A stretch of 64,000 nucleotides of DNA from Pedobacter yulinensis (GCF_003029735.1 NZ_KZ686268.1:248001-312000), one strand, 5' to 3'. Numbered from the stretch's first letter, positions 36,871-45,817 are shown. Made by a program: numbers and translations. Notes: a model not told the origin generated them from the letters alone.

Positions 36871-38100
36871 ATGGATACGCAAAACATTAAACAGCGTTTC
36901 GGCATCATCGGCAATTCGCCGCTGCTGAACCGCGCCATAGATATAGCCACCCAGGTGGCGCCAACAGACATGTCTGTGCTGATTACCGGCGAAAGCGGCA
37001 GCGGTAAAGAAGTCTTTTCCCACATCATACACCAGCTCAGCAGCCGCAAGCATGGGCCCTTTATTGCGGTAAACTGCGGCGCCATTCCCGAAGGTACCAT
37101 TGACTCGGAGCTTTTCGGACATGAAAAAGGTTCCTTTACCGGGGCACATGAGGCCAGGAAAGGCTATTTCGAAGTGGTTAATGGCGGCACCATCTTTCTT
37201 GATGAGGTAGCAGAGCTGCCCCTGGGTACCCAGGCCCGCCTGTTGCGCGTGCTCGAAACAGGCGAATACATTCGTGTCGGTTCCTCAAAGGTGCAAAAAA
37301 CCAATGTGCGTGTAGTGGCCGCAACCAATGTCGATGTATACAACAGTGTAAAAAATGGCCGCTTCCGGGAGGACCTTTACTACCGCCTCAATACGGTTCC
37401 GCTGCGCATACCTTCTTTGAAAGACAGGAAAGATGATATTTACCTGCTGTTCAGGAAATTTTCTGCCGATTTCAGCGATAAATACCGCAGTCCGGGTATC
37501 CAGCTCGAGCCCGATGCCGTTCAGCTGCTCAGCAATTACAGCTGGCCGGGCAATGTACGTCAGCTGAAGAACATTGCTGAACAGGTTTGCGTTCTTGAAA
37601 AAGAACGGAACGTCAATGCACAGGCGCTGCTGAATTATATTCCGAACGAGACGGGCAGCAACCTGCCCATGCCGCTTAACCAGAACAGCAAGGAAGATTT
37701 TACCGAGCGCGACATTCTGTACAAGGTGCTTTTCGACATGAAGAAAGACATGGTCGAACTTAAAAAACTTGTCGCAGACATTATCCAGCATGGAGGCAAC
37801 ACCTCGCACGTGATGGCTGACAACCCGCATTACATTAACCAGCTGTACCGCGATGTTGACCTGCCGGCTATCCCTGAACAAGGCTTTACGATCCAGCATC
37901 CGGTACAAAACCAGGCCGATTACCATTTTTCTGATGAGGCCGAAGAAGTGGAAGAATCGCTTTCGCTTGTTGATAAAGAGTCTGACCTCATCAAAAAGGC
38001 CCTGAAAAAGCACAAAGGCAAACGGAAATTTGCGGCCAAAGAGCTCGGTATATCTGAGCGCACGCTTTACCGTAAGATCAAAGAACTGAACCTGAGTTAA
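36871..38100 (+). CDS. sigma-54-dependent transcriptional activator without receiver domain
   Basis: 409 aa. AAA+ domain about 12-245: Walker A GESGSGKE, sigma-54 contact loop GSFTGA (a variant of GAFTGA), Walker B GGTIFLDEVAEL, arginine finger region FREDLYYRLN and WPGNVRQLKN. A C-terminal Fis-type helix-turn-helix (FAAKELGISERTLYRKIKEL) binds DNA. There is no N-terminal receiver or GAF domain, so it may be controlled by level or by a partner. It lies 37 bp after miaB. An acidic linker (about 350-365) separates the two domains. Confidence 0.93.
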   Translation: MDTQNIKQRFGIIGNSPLLNRAIDIATQVAPTDMSVLITGESGSGKEVFSHIIHQLSSRKHGPFIAVNCGAIPEGTIDSELFGHEKGSFTGAHEARKGYFEVVNGGTIFLDEVAELPLGTQARLLRVLETGEYIRVGSSKVQKTNVRVVAATNVDVYNSVKNGRFREDLYYRLNTVPLRIPSLKDRKDDIYLLFRKFSADFSDKYRSPGIQLEPDAVQLLSNYSWPGNVRQLKNIAEQVCVLEKERNVNAQALLNYIPNETGSNLPMPLNQNSKEDFTERDILYKVLFDMKKDMVELKKLVADIIQHGGNTSHVMADNPHYINQLYRDVDLPAIPEQGFTIQHPVQNQADYHFSDEAEEVEESLSLVDKESDLIKKALKKHKGKRKFAAKELGISERTLYRKIKELNLS

Positions 38101-38131
38101 AGACTGGCCCCCGGGCCATAACCCCTTACGG

Positions 38132-38638
38132 ATGAAAAAATACCTGCTTAATGCACTGCTGCTGCTCATCATCTTCACTTTTGGCGGCTGCAAGATCACC
38201 TTCAACGGTGCCTCCATACCGCCCGAAATGAAGTCGATCAACGTGCGTTTTTTCGAGAACAATGCCCCGCTGGTGGTTGCAGACCTGGCGCAAAATTTTA
38301 CCGAAGAACTGAAAACCCGCATACGCAATCAAACGCGCCTGACAATTACCCAGGGCGATGCTGACGCCGTTTTTGAAGGGCGCATTACCAGTTACAGCAT
38401 TGCTCCTACAGCCATCGGCGACAACAAGCAGCCTACTGCCGGAGCCAACCGCTTGTCCATCACCGTTGCCGTGAAATACACAAACAACCTCAACGAAAAA
38501 CTGAGTTTTGAAGAGTCCTTCACCCGCTTTAAGGATTTCCCCCAATCGGGGCTGGCCACGGCGCCGCCGCAGCTGAACACCGATGTAAACCGGATGCTTA
38601 CTGAGGATATTTTTAACCGGGCCTTCGCCCAGTGGTAG
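38132..38638 (+). CDS. lptE: LptE family LPS-assembly lipoprotein
   Basis: 168 aa. Lipoprotein signal with lipobox FGGC (Cys20) and a small alpha/beta domain (KSINVRFFENNAPLVV, LTITQGDADAVFEGRITSY) like LptE/DUF4136 members of Bacteroidota. LptE plugs the LptD translocon that inserts LPS into the outer membrane. It is placed between the sigma-54 activator and secG genes, a gene order often seen in this phylum, which supports the call. Confidence 0.85.
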   Translation: MKKYLLNALLLLIIFTFGGCKITFNGASIPPEMKSINVRFFENNAPLVVADLAQNFTEELKTRIRNQTRLTITQGDADAVFEGRITSYSIAPTAIGDNKQPTAGANRLSITVAVKYTNNLNEKLSFEESFTRFKDFPQSGLATAPPQLNTDVNRMLTEDIFNRAFAQW

Positions 38639-38679
38639 GCCAATTTTTGTAACTTAGCCCGGTGGAGCTCCAGGACGAT

Positions 38680-39894
38680 ATGTATACCGAATTGAAAGAC
38701 CTGCTGAACAACCCGCAGGCGGTTACCGCCAGTCATGCGGAGTTACTGCGTGGTGCAGTTTCCACTTATCCTTACTTTCAGCCGCTTTATGTCCTGCTGG
38801 CCATAGCCGAAAAAGAAGGCGCTGCGTTGTCTGCAAACGGTACTTACACAAAATCCGGAACCCGTGCTTCAGTTTTTACACACGGGCACCTGGTCTACGC
38901 CGCTTTGCAGCATCCCGAAGAACTGCAGTTCAAAAAATTTGCGTTCAGCAATACGGCCATCACAACTGTTCAGGCCCCTGAAGAAACGACAGAAAGCGAA
39001 CGTGCCGCTGCCGCCGATACGGCAAATGCAGCCCCGTCACGGCCTGCGCCGGAAGAAGAGCCCGAAGATGAGGTGTACGAAGAGATCGGTGAATTGCAGA
39101 CTCTTCCCCTGGTGCCGGTCTCGGGCCCTGTGCTGAACATTGAAAACCTGGCTCCTGAAGATATCCCGGACAACCCCATTTCAGCACATGGCTACCCGCG
39201 CACAGACGCGCCAGGCCCTGACAGAGAGCAAGCCGAGGAGCATGCTCCTGCAACCGCTGAAAAAGAAACACCACCCCCGGCTGTCCCCTTGCCTGAAAGC
39301 GTTGCCTCTTTTGATTTTTTTGCTTTCGATGCGCGCTTCCCCGCAACGACTGTAGCCGAGCAGGCGCCCGAAACAACCGCTGAGCCCACAGACGATGGCC
39401 GCGTTAGTAAGTATCATGACGATGCGCTGCCTTACACCTTTCTGTGGTGGCTGGCCAAAACCCGTAAAGAATACGAGTCTTTCAGGCCCTATGCAAACCC
39501 TGTAAAACGAAGCGGCCCGCCGCCCGAACCGGGATTGCAGCAACAGTATGTGGAACACATTTTTCATATCCAGACGCCTTTTGAAGCCGAAGATCTGGTG
39601 GGCGACAATGAAACTGAGGCCAGACAGGGAAAAGAAGCCGAACTGATTGATAAATTTATCAGGCAGCAGCCGCAGATCAATGCTCCCGAACCGGAAAAGA
39701 TCGATACCGAAAACAAGGCAAAAAAAAGCGCGGAAGACCAATATGACCTCGTTACCGAAACGCTGGCGAAGATCTATATTGAGCAGATGCTTTACCACAA
39801 GGCCATAGATACTTATAAAAAATTAAGTTTGAAATATCCGGAAAAAAGCCGTTACTTTGCCGACCTTATCCAATCTATAGAGAAGAAAATTTAA
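38680..39894 (+). CDS. conserved Bacteroidota protein of unknown function
   Basis: 404 aa from the ATG at 38680; a GTG six codons earlier is less likely, since a -7-like box (TAACTTAG, 38651-38658) lies just upstream. The N-terminal helical segment (ELKDLLNNPQ, YPYFQPLYVLLAIAEKEG) and C-terminal TPR-like segment (LAKIYIEQMLYHKAIDTYKK, RYFADLIQSIEKKI) flank a long low-complexity middle rich in Pro, Glu and Ala (about 105-235). No signal peptide or catalytic motif. It lies 11 bp before secG and after lptE, so an envelope or secretion-related role is possible but unproven. Confidence 0.7.
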   Translation: MYTELKDLLNNPQAVTASHAELLRGAVSTYPYFQPLYVLLAIAEKEGAALSANGTYTKSGTRASVFTHGHLVYAALQHPEELQFKKFAFSNTAITTVQAPEETTESERAAAADTANAAPSRPAPEEEPEDEVYEEIGELQTLPLVPVSGPVLNIENLAPEDIPDNPISAHGYPRTDAPGPDREQAEEHAPATAEKETPPPAVPLPESVASFDFFAFDARFPATTVAEQAPETTAEPTDDGRVSKYHDDALPYTFLWWLAKTRKEYESFRPYANPVKRSGPPPEPGLQQQYVEHIFHIQTPFEAEDLVGDNETEARQGKEAELIDKFIRQQPQINAPEPEKIDTENKAKKSAEDQYDLVTETLAKIYIEQMLYHKAIDTYKKLSLKYPEKSRYFADLIQSIEKKI

Positions 39895-39905
39895 AAGAAA
39901 TAAAA

Positions 39906-40265
39906 ATGACCTTTTTGATTATTTTACTGATCGTTGTGTGTGTAGCCCTGGCGCTGTTCATCTTAATTCAGAACCCGAAAGGCGGCGGATTGGCTACCGG
40001 CGCAGGGAGCAGCAACATGTTTGGCGTGCAACGCACCGGAGATGTTCTGGAAAAAGGGTCGTGGTTCCTGCTTGCCCTGATCGTTGTGCTTTCATTGGCC
40101 GTTACTACGATTGCAAAAACCAGCGGCACCGCCGGAAGCGTAGATTCTGAACTCCAGGAGCAGGTTGATAAATTACCAAATCCTTCGCCGATTGGCGGTG
40201 GCACCGGAACGGGAACGGCTACGCCTCCTCCGCCGGCAGCATCAAAAGACACGACAAAGAAATAA
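39906..40265 (+). CDS. secG: preprotein translocase subunit SecG
   Basis: 119 aa. Two membrane helices (about 2-21 and 52-70) flank the conserved loop IQNPKGGGLATGAGSSNMFG. The C-terminus is a Gly/Thr/Pro-rich tail of about 35 residues, common in Bacteroidota SecG. Partner of SecYE. Last gene of the miaB cluster and followed by a terminator. Confidence 0.95.
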   Translation: MTFLIILLIVVCVALALFILIQNPKGGGLATGAGSSNMFGVQRTGDVLEKGSWFLLALIVVLSLAVTTIAKTSGTAGSVDSELQEQVDKLPNPSPIGGGTGTGTATPPPPAASKDTTKK

Positions 40266-40287
40266 TATTCTTTCGTACATAAGACAG

Positions 40288-40316
40288 GCCCGGTCCCCCA
40301 AGGACCGGGCTTTTTT
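40288..40316 (+). terminator. rho-independent terminator after secG
   Basis: A 9-bp stem GCCCGGTCC (40288-40296) / GGACCGGGC (40302-40310) is followed by six T. Confidence 0.95.
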
Positions 40317-40670
40317 GTGCTGTAAAAGGTAAGCACCCGCCCCTGCGCCATTCAAAACCGGGCGGCAGCGGAAAAAGGACCTGCCAGAAACCAAAAAAAC
40401 TTCGCTATCGCCGGGAATAATGTGATGGGTGTTGCAGTGATGGGTTCTGAGCTCAGTCTTTATCCCTGGCTCCTATGGTCAATGTGCACGCGGTGTATTT
40501 CGTGTTACGGATGCTGGTGCTGTGTGTTGCGGCCTCTGTTGGCACCATCCCAACGGAGTGCAGCCGAGGAACGATCTGTTCGAAACCTGTACAGGTTCTT
40601 CGCCACCAGTCCCGGTATAGCCGTTGTTGCCGAGCTCCAGGGCCTTTAATAAAGTGAATGGGTCGGCCCT
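40317..40670. other. intergenic region with decayed extragenic repeat
   Basis: No gene seen. The segment about 40545-40605 (AACGGAGTGCAGCCGAGGAA, then ATCTGTTCGAAACCTGTACA) looks like a degenerate member of an interspersed Bacteroidota repeat. It contains the palindrome ACCTGTACAGGT at 40586-40597. A frame of 75 codons on the plus strand is Cys-rich and shows no family features. Confidence 0.4.
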
Positions 40671-40952
40671 TCAATCAACTGAAACAGTAAGCCCTTCCTG
40701 CTGAAGAATTTTGCGGTAGATTTCCATCTCCGTGAACGAACCTTCCAGCACGGCGCATTTGCCCTTGTTGTGTACTTCCCAGGCGATCTTTTCGGCCTGG
40801 TTTTCGCTGTAGTCAAGGTATTTCATCATGCAGTGAATCACATGGTCGAACGTGTTTACATCATCATTCCATAGAATAAGCCGGTGGACGGTTTTTAAGG
40901 AGGTGAGGATTTCTTCTAACGTAAACGTTTCTTCCTTGGTTTCTGTCGACAT
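40671..40952 (-). CDS. clpS: ATP-dependent Clp protease adaptor ClpS
   Basis: 93 aa from the ATG at 40952; a longer reading to 41021 would swallow the promoter. Core motifs: LILWNDDVNTFDHVIHCMMK and VHNKGKCAVLEGSFTEMEIY. ClpS binds N-degron substrates and delivers them to ClpA/ClpC-ClpP. Divergent from fabH. Confidence 0.95.
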   Translation of the reverse strand: MSTETKEETFTLEEILTSLKTVHRLILWNDDVNTFDHVIHCMMKYLDYSENQAEKIAWEVHNKGKCAVLEGSFTEMEIYRKILQQEGLTVSVD

Positions 40953-40956
40953 AGCG

Positions 40957-40964
40957 CAAAAATA
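40957..40964 (-). promoter_or_regulatory. -7 box of clpS
   Basis: The minus strand reads TATTTTTG, an exact match to the -7 consensus, ending 4 bp before the ATG at 40952. The leader must be very short or absent. Confidence 0.6.
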
Positions 40965-41010
40965 CTTTATTTTAGAAAAATTTAAGAAGAGTTTCGGCAA
41001 CAATAAGTCA

Positions 41011-41018
41011 TAAATTTG
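41011..41018 (+). promoter_or_regulatory. -7 box of fabH
   Basis: TAAATTTG matches TAnnTTTG and lies 21 bp upstream of the ATG at 41040. It also argues against a start at 41016, which lies inside the box. Confidence 0.6.
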
Positions 41019-41039
41019 CACCGTTTAAAAGCCCAGATC

Positions 41040-42086
41040 ATGTATCGTTCAAAAATTGCCGGGATCGGTCGGTATGTTCCTGAAAATGTCTATACCAATG
41101 ACGATTTGTCGAGGTTTATGGAAACCAGCGATGCCTGGATCCGTGAACGTACGGGTATCGAGGAACGCCGGTTTGCCGACCGCAACAACGAGACGACCAC
41201 CACGATGGGCATCGAGGCTGCAAAAATAGCCATGGAGCGAGCGGGAACTACAGCCGCCGAAATTGACTTTATTGTTTTCGCCACACTTAGTCCTGACTAT
41301 TACTTTCCAGGCTGCGGCGTGTTGCTGCAGCGCGAAATGGGTATGAAAGAAATAGGCGCCCTCGATGTACGCAACCAATGTTCGGGTTTTGTTTATGCGC
41401 TGTCTGTCGCAGACCAGTTCATCAAAACCGGCATGTACCGCAACATCCTGGTGGTGGGCAGCGAGAAACACTCTTTCGCCATGGATTTTGAAACACGGAG
41501 CCGGAATGTCTCTGTCATATTCGGCGATGGCGCCGGAGCTGTCGTACTTCAGCGCAGCGAAGACAATCAACGGGGCATTCTGAGCACACACCTGCACAGC
41601 GACGGTGGTGATGCCGAAATTCTTGCCATGTATTACCCCGGTTCACATGCAAACAAGTGGCTCAAAGACAAGCCGGCCTTCCCTGAACAGGAACTTGGCG
41701 GCCTGTTCATGACACCCGAAATTCTGGAGAGCGGAGCGGCACTGCCTTTTATGGACGGCCCGTCGGTCTTTAAAAAAGCGGTCATTAAATTTCCGGAGGT
41801 GATCAGGGAGGCGCTGGAGGCAAACGGCCTGACTGAAAAAGACATCGACCTGCTGGTTCCCCATCAGGCCAACCTGCGGATCAGCCAGTATGTCCAGCAG
41901 CTTCTCAGCCTGACAGATGACCAGGTTTTCAATAACATCCAGAAGTATGGAAATACGACGGCAGCGTCTGTGCCCCTGGCGCTTTGCGAAGCCTGGGAAG
42001 CCGGAAAGATCCAGCCGGGAGACCTGGTTTGCCTGGCCGCTTTTGGTTCAGGATTTACCTGGGCAAGCGCCTTGCTACGCTGGTAG
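41040..42086 (+). CDS. fabH: 3-oxoacyl-ACP synthase III (KASIII)
   Basis: 348 aa thiolase-fold enzyme that condenses an acyl-CoA with malonyl-ACP to start fatty-acid synthesis. Catalytic triad: Cys114 in RNQCSGF, His275 in VPHQANLR, Asn305 in YGNTTAAS. Start placed after the promoter box. It contains an insertion-like segment (about 200-235, YPGSHANKWLKDKPAF) relative to short FabH proteins, seen in other Bacteroidota members. Upstream of the DUF2027-Smr gene. Confidence 0.95.
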   Translation: MYRSKIAGIGRYVPENVYTNDDLSRFMETSDAWIRERTGIEERRFADRNNETTTTMGIEAAKIAMERAGTTAAEIDFIVFATLSPDYYFPGCGVLLQREMGMKEIGALDVRNQCSGFVYALSVADQFIKTGMYRNILVVGSEKHSFAMDFETRSRNVSVIFGDGAGAVVLQRSEDNQRGILSTHLHSDGGDAEILAMYYPGSHANKWLKDKPAFPEQELGGLFMTPEILESGAALPFMDGPSVFKKAVIKFPEVIREALEANGLTEKDIDLLVPHQANLRISQYVQQLLSLTDDQVFNNIQKYGNTTAASVPLALCEAWEAGKIQPGDLVCLAAFGSGFTWASALLRW

Positions 42087-42153
42087 CCGCCGCATTAAAA
42101 ACCTGCCCCGCTACTGCACGGCAGGCGATTTTATCACAAATAAAAAAAGAGAC

Positions 42154-43104
42154 ATGAAATTTAAACTCGGCGACTTTGTCCGCTTTGTGGATGAAAAGCG
42201 TGAAGGATATGTGACCAGCATCATTGACGAACAAACGCTCGGCGTAACGGATACAGACGGCTTCGAAATTCCTGTCAGCATAGGTAACCTGACAAGCATA
42301 CACGGGCACATGCAAGACAGTCCTGCAGAGGAGGAGGCGGCGGCAGCAGCAGCCGCACCAAAAAAAGTGGCCGTCAAACCACCGGCAGAGCAGGGCATAT
42401 TCCTGGTGCTGCAGCCCGGCAGCAAACAGCACGCAATTCGTTTTCACCTTGTGAACCACAACGCAAACCGTGTTCTTTTTAGCCTGATGGGCGAACGCCA
42501 GGGCAAATTCAGCGGCATCCAGTCAGGAATACTGGAACCGGGCAACTCGGCTCCTGTTTTTGAAGGCGCTTTGCCCGACCTGGACCTCTGGCCGGAGTTT
42601 CACCTGGCCCTGCTTCAGCATGGTGCTTCCGAACTGCTGCAGCCCATCCGCTTCAACCGCAAGTTCCGGCCCAAAGATTTTGCCCCCGAACGGGCCTCTA
42701 CCGCGCTCCAGGGTGAGAAGGGCTGGCAGTTCCGTCTGGGCGAACCTCCGCTGAAAATCGATGCACAGCAATTAAAAGAGAGCTTTTTCAAGCCAACTCC
42801 CCAAAAACAAGGACTCGCCAGGCCGGAGACCGAAACCGATCTGCATATTGAGAAATTGCGCAGCGACCACCAGTTTCTTCGCGGCGATGAAATTCTGGAT
42901 ATTCAGCTCGGACACTTCCGTAAAACACTGGAGGCTGCGCTCGTGCACAAATTGCCTGAGTTGATCCTGATACATGGTGCCGGCAATGGAATTCTGCAGC
43001 AGCAGATTCACCGCGAACTGGGAAAACACCCGCAGGTACGTACGTTCATGGATGCACAGAAAGAAAAATTCGGGTACGGGGCCACAAAGGTGGTTTTCAA
43101 ATAA
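42154..43104 (+). CDS. DUF2027 and Smr-domain protein
   Basis: 316 aa from the ATG at 42154. The N-terminal 50 residues (FKLGDFVRFVDEKREGYVTS) form a small SH3-like barrel, followed by an Ala/Lys linker (about 57-75), a beta domain (about 77-210) and a C-terminal Smr domain (about 235-316: ETDLHIEKL, ILIHGAGNGILQQQIHREL, HPQVRTFMDAQKEKFGYGAT). Smr domains of MutS2 type bind or nick nucleic acids at stalled ribosomes or recombination junctions. Its job in this family is unknown. It starts 67 bp after fabH. Confidence 0.85.
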   Translation: MKFKLGDFVRFVDEKREGYVTSIIDEQTLGVTDTDGFEIPVSIGNLTSIHGHMQDSPAEEEAAAAAAAPKKVAVKPPAEQGIFLVLQPGSKQHAIRFHLVNHNANRVLFSLMGERQGKFSGIQSGILEPGNSAPVFEGALPDLDLWPEFHLALLQHGASELLQPIRFNRKFRPKDFAPERASTALQGEKGWQFRLGEPPLKIDAQQLKESFFKPTPQKQGLARPETETDLHIEKLRSDHQFLRGDEILDIQLGHFRKTLEAALVHKLPELILIHGAGNGILQQQIHRELGKHPQVRTFMDAQKEKFGYGATKVVFK

Positions 43105-43127
43105 CACGCTGTTTACCGTACCAGCTG

Positions 43128-43177
43128 GGGGTTTTTTATATTTTAAACCCCATAATTTACTGAAACAGGTATCTTTG
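43128..43177 (+). promoter_or_regulatory. purD promoter with overlapping inverted repeat
   Basis: TATCTTTG at 43170-43177 is an exact -7 box ending 5 bp before the purD ATG. The inverted repeat GGGGTTT (43128-43134) / AAACCCC (43145-43151) covers the position where a -33 element would lie. It has no T-run after it, so an operator or weak attenuating stem is more likely than a terminator. Confidence 0.55.
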
Positions 43178-43182
43178 CCGCT

Positions 43183-44454
43183 ATGAATATCTTACTCTTA
43201 GGATCAGGCGGCAGGGAAAGCGCTTTTGCCTCCAGGATCAGTCAGTCGGCCAGGTGCACCAAACTGATCATTGCGCCCGGAAACGGTGGCACAGCCAGGT
43301 ACGGCCAAAATGCCGCAGTCAATCCGAACGACTTTGAAGCTGTGAAAAAACTTGTTCAGAAAGAACAGATTACACTGGTCATAGTCGGGCCTGAAGAACC
43401 ACTGGTAAATGGTATTCATGACTTTTTCAGCGCTGACCCGCAGCTGGCGTCTGTTCCTGTCATTGGCCCGAAAAAAGAAGGCGCCATTCTTGAAGGAAGC
43501 AAGGATTTCTCCAAGCAGTTTATGCAGCGTCATGCCATACCTACCGCCGCTTCGCAGACTTTTACCAATGAAACGCTTCAGCAGGGGCTGGACTACCTGG
43601 ACCGGCACGACCTGCCCATCGTACTGAAAGCCGACGGCCTTGCCGCCGGTAAAGGTGTGTTGATTCTTGAAGACCGGGAAGAAGCCAAAAAAGAACTTCA
43701 GCTTATGCTGGGCGGTAAGTTCGGGGCGGCTGGCTCTACCGTTGTTGTGGAGCAATTTCTTTCAGGGATCGAACTGTCTGTTTTCATACTTACTGACGGA
43801 TCGCACTATGTTCTGCTTCCCGAAGCCAAAGACTATAAACGCATTGGCCAGGGCGATACCGGTCTGAATACGGGCGGCATGGGCTCAGTCTCACCGGTAC
43901 CTTTTGCATCTGAATCATTTATGCAGAAAGTTCGCGAACGGATCATTGATCCGACCGTTCAGGGGCTAAAAGCAGAAGACATCAATTACACCGGCTTTAT
44001 CTTTTTTGGCCTGATCAAGGTAGGCGAAGAACCATATGTGATCGAATACAATTGCCGCATGGGCGATCCGGAAACAGAAAGTGTACTGCTTCGGGTAGAA
44101 AACGACCTGGTCGAGCTTTTCGAAGCCACGGCAGCACGCCGGCTTAATGAAGTACAGATGCGCATTTCACCAAAGACAGCTGCAACGGTCATGATCGTTG
44201 CGGGTGGTTATCCGGGCGACTATGAAAAAGGCAAGGCCATCTCCGGTATCGAGAATGTGCGGCACTCTGAAGTTTTTCATGCCGGAACAATGTCTGAGAA
44301 CGGTGTGGTAAAAAGCAATGGCGGCCGGGTACTTGCGGTTTCAAGCCTGCAGCATGATATGTTTACGGCGCTGCAATGTGCCACTGCCGATGCCGGCCGC
44401 ATCTACTTTGACGGGAAATACTTCAGGGAAGATATCGGGTTCGATTTGGTGTAG
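43183..44454 (+). CDS. purD: phosphoribosylamine-glycine ligase
   Basis: 423 aa ATP-grasp enzyme of de novo purine synthesis that joins phosphoribosylamine and glycine to GAR. N-terminal LLLGSGGRESAFA, ATP-grasp core (LPIVLKADGLAAGKGVLIL, VVVEQFLSGIELSVFILTDG), GDTGLNTGGMGSVSPVP and the metal-binding YNCRMGDPETESVLLR are all intact. Normal length. Single-gene unit with its own promoter and terminator. Confidence 0.97.
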   Translation: MNILLLGSGGRESAFASRISQSARCTKLIIAPGNGGTARYGQNAAVNPNDFEAVKKLVQKEQITLVIVGPEEPLVNGIHDFFSADPQLASVPVIGPKKEGAILEGSKDFSKQFMQRHAIPTAASQTFTNETLQQGLDYLDRHDLPIVLKADGLAAGKGVLILEDREEAKKELQLMLGGKFGAAGSTVVVEQFLSGIELSVFILTDGSHYVLLPEAKDYKRIGQGDTGLNTGGMGSVSPVPFASESFMQKVRERIIDPTVQGLKAEDINYTGFIFFGLIKVGEEPYVIEYNCRMGDPETESVLLRVENDLVELFEATAARRLNEVQMRISPKTAATVMIVAGGYPGDYEKGKAISGIENVRHSEVFHAGTMSENGVVKSNGGRVLAVSSLQHDMFTALQCATADAGRIYFDGKYFREDIGFDLV

Positions 44455-44602
44455 GCCGGCCTTGCTGCAGCGGCAAACCTCGCGGTGAGGAATCTGCGGC
44501 TTGCTGTTATCCTGCTGTAATCCATATTTGTGTCATTACAACCAGTCCAGGCGTTCCGTGCAGAAAGATTCCTTCACGCTACGCTTGAAAGCCACTTAAA
44601 AT

Positions 44603-44636
44603 AAAAAAGCCGGATACTTTGCATCCGGCTTTTTTT
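44603..44636. terminator. bidirectional terminator between purD and tlpA-like gene
   Basis: AGCCGGAT (44608-44615) and ATCCGGCT (44623-44630) form the stem, flanked by A and T runs, so it serves both convergent genes. Confidence 0.9.
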
Positions 44637-44637
44637 G

Positions 44638-45783
44638 TTATTTACTTTTTTTATCCAGCAGCTCTGCCAGCTTGCTGTGAAGCGCTTCTTCGCGGAGCCC
44701 TTTGGCTACGATCTTTCCACTCGGATCGATCAGGAAGTTAGCCGGGATCGAGCGGATGCCATATTGTTTGGCTACTGCATTGTCCCAGAACTTCAGGTCT
44801 GACACCTGGGTCCAGCTCAGTTTATCATCGGCAACGGCCTTTAACCAGGCTTCTTTCTGGCCCGGGCGGTCCAGCGAAACACCAAGCACGGTAAATCCTT
44901 TGTCCTTGTATTTGTTATAGGCCGCTACAACATTCGGGTTTTCCTGCCGGCAGGGTCCGCACCACGAAGCCCAGAAATCAACAAGCACATATTTACCCTT
45001 GAAATCAGACAACTTAACCGGCTTGCCGTTGGCATCATTTTGCGTAAAATCCATGGCCATGCTGCCCACTGCAGTTTTCTTTGCAGCCGCAAAAGTATTT
45101 CCGATCTCTTTACCTATTTCACTGCTTTTCAGTTCGGGCGAAAGGGTATTGAAAGCCTGCTCGGCCGCTGTTGCATGATCCGGATCTGAGGCGAGCTGCG
45201 CCAGGGCGGTCAGGCTCAGGTAAGACTTCGGATGCGACTTGACAAAATTAAAATAAATGCCCGGAAGCTCTTTGGTAATGGCTTCGGCACGGGTCTGGAA
45301 CCCTTCGAGTGTGGCGCGGTCCTTCTTCTTATCTTCGGCAAGCGCCATGTATTCCTTGTTCAGCGCTTCCATTTTCGTCGATATGGGTTTCATGGCCGCC
45401 TGAAGCTGTACATTTTCATTGTTGATCACTGAACCCGTGATCTTTGCATTTTTAAGCGAATCGGCCGTCTGAAGCTGGATTTTTCCCTGTTCAACAAAGA
45501 ACGAAAGCATATCCACCTTTTCGCCAGGTGCAGGCCGCTCACCCATCGGGTTCCGGTTCAGAACAAGCGTAGCGCGCGAAGGATGATTTACCTTTCCGCT
45601 GAAGTTGAAAGTTCCGTTCTGAACGGTTGTCGAATCAAGCTTATTCCCTTCGGCATTCTGATAAACCAGGAAAACCTTATCTCCCGCCTTCAGGCTCTTT
45701 GCATTGCCGGCTATGGTGAAATTGTTTTGCGCCGATAGGGCAAGGGGAGCCATACAGGCAACAAACAAAAATATTTTTCTCAT
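44638..45783 (-). CDS. TlpA-like thiol-disulfide oxidoreductase with DUF4369 domain, paralogue 1
   Basis: 381 aa. Signal peptide 1-18 (ending LSAQ), an N-terminal DUF4369-like beta domain (about 20-120), a helical linker (about 125-230) and a C-terminal redoxin domain with VDFWASWCGPCRQ (Cys275 and Cys278, the CxxC pair). Such periplasmic proteins reduce disulfides, for example in cytochrome c maturation. It shares layout and long identities with the gene at 47579-48715. Confidence 0.9.
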   Translation of the reverse strand: MRKIFLFVACMAPLALSAQNNFTIAGNAKSLKAGDKVFLVYQNAEGNKLDSTTVQNGTFNFSGKVNHPSRATLVLNRNPMGERPAPGEKVDMLSFFVEQGKIQLQTADSLKNAKITGSVINNENVQLQAAMKPISTKMEALNKEYMALAEDKKKDRATLEGFQTRAEAITKELPGIYFNFVKSHPKSYLSLTALAQLASDPDHATAAEQAFNTLSPELKSSEIGKEIGNTFAAAKKTAVGSMAMDFTQNDANGKPVKLSDFKGKYVLVDFWASWCGPCRQENPNVVAAYNKYKDKGFTVLGVSLDRPGQKEAWLKAVADDKLSWTQVSDLKFWDNAVAKQYGIRSIPANFLIDPSGKIVAKGLREEALHSKLAELLDKKSK

Positions 45784-45809
45784 GTGTACGTATTTAACTG
45801 CTTAGATTT

Positions 45810-45817
45810 CAAAGGTA
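45810..45817 (-). promoter_or_regulatory. -7 box of tlpA-like paralogue 1
   Basis: The minus strand reads TACCTTTG, matching the consensus, 27 bp from the start at 45783. Confidence 0.6.

Noticed and set aside
40422..40649. 75-codon Cys-rich frame after secG
   Set aside because: It lies over a decayed extragenic repeat and has no promoter box or conserved motif.
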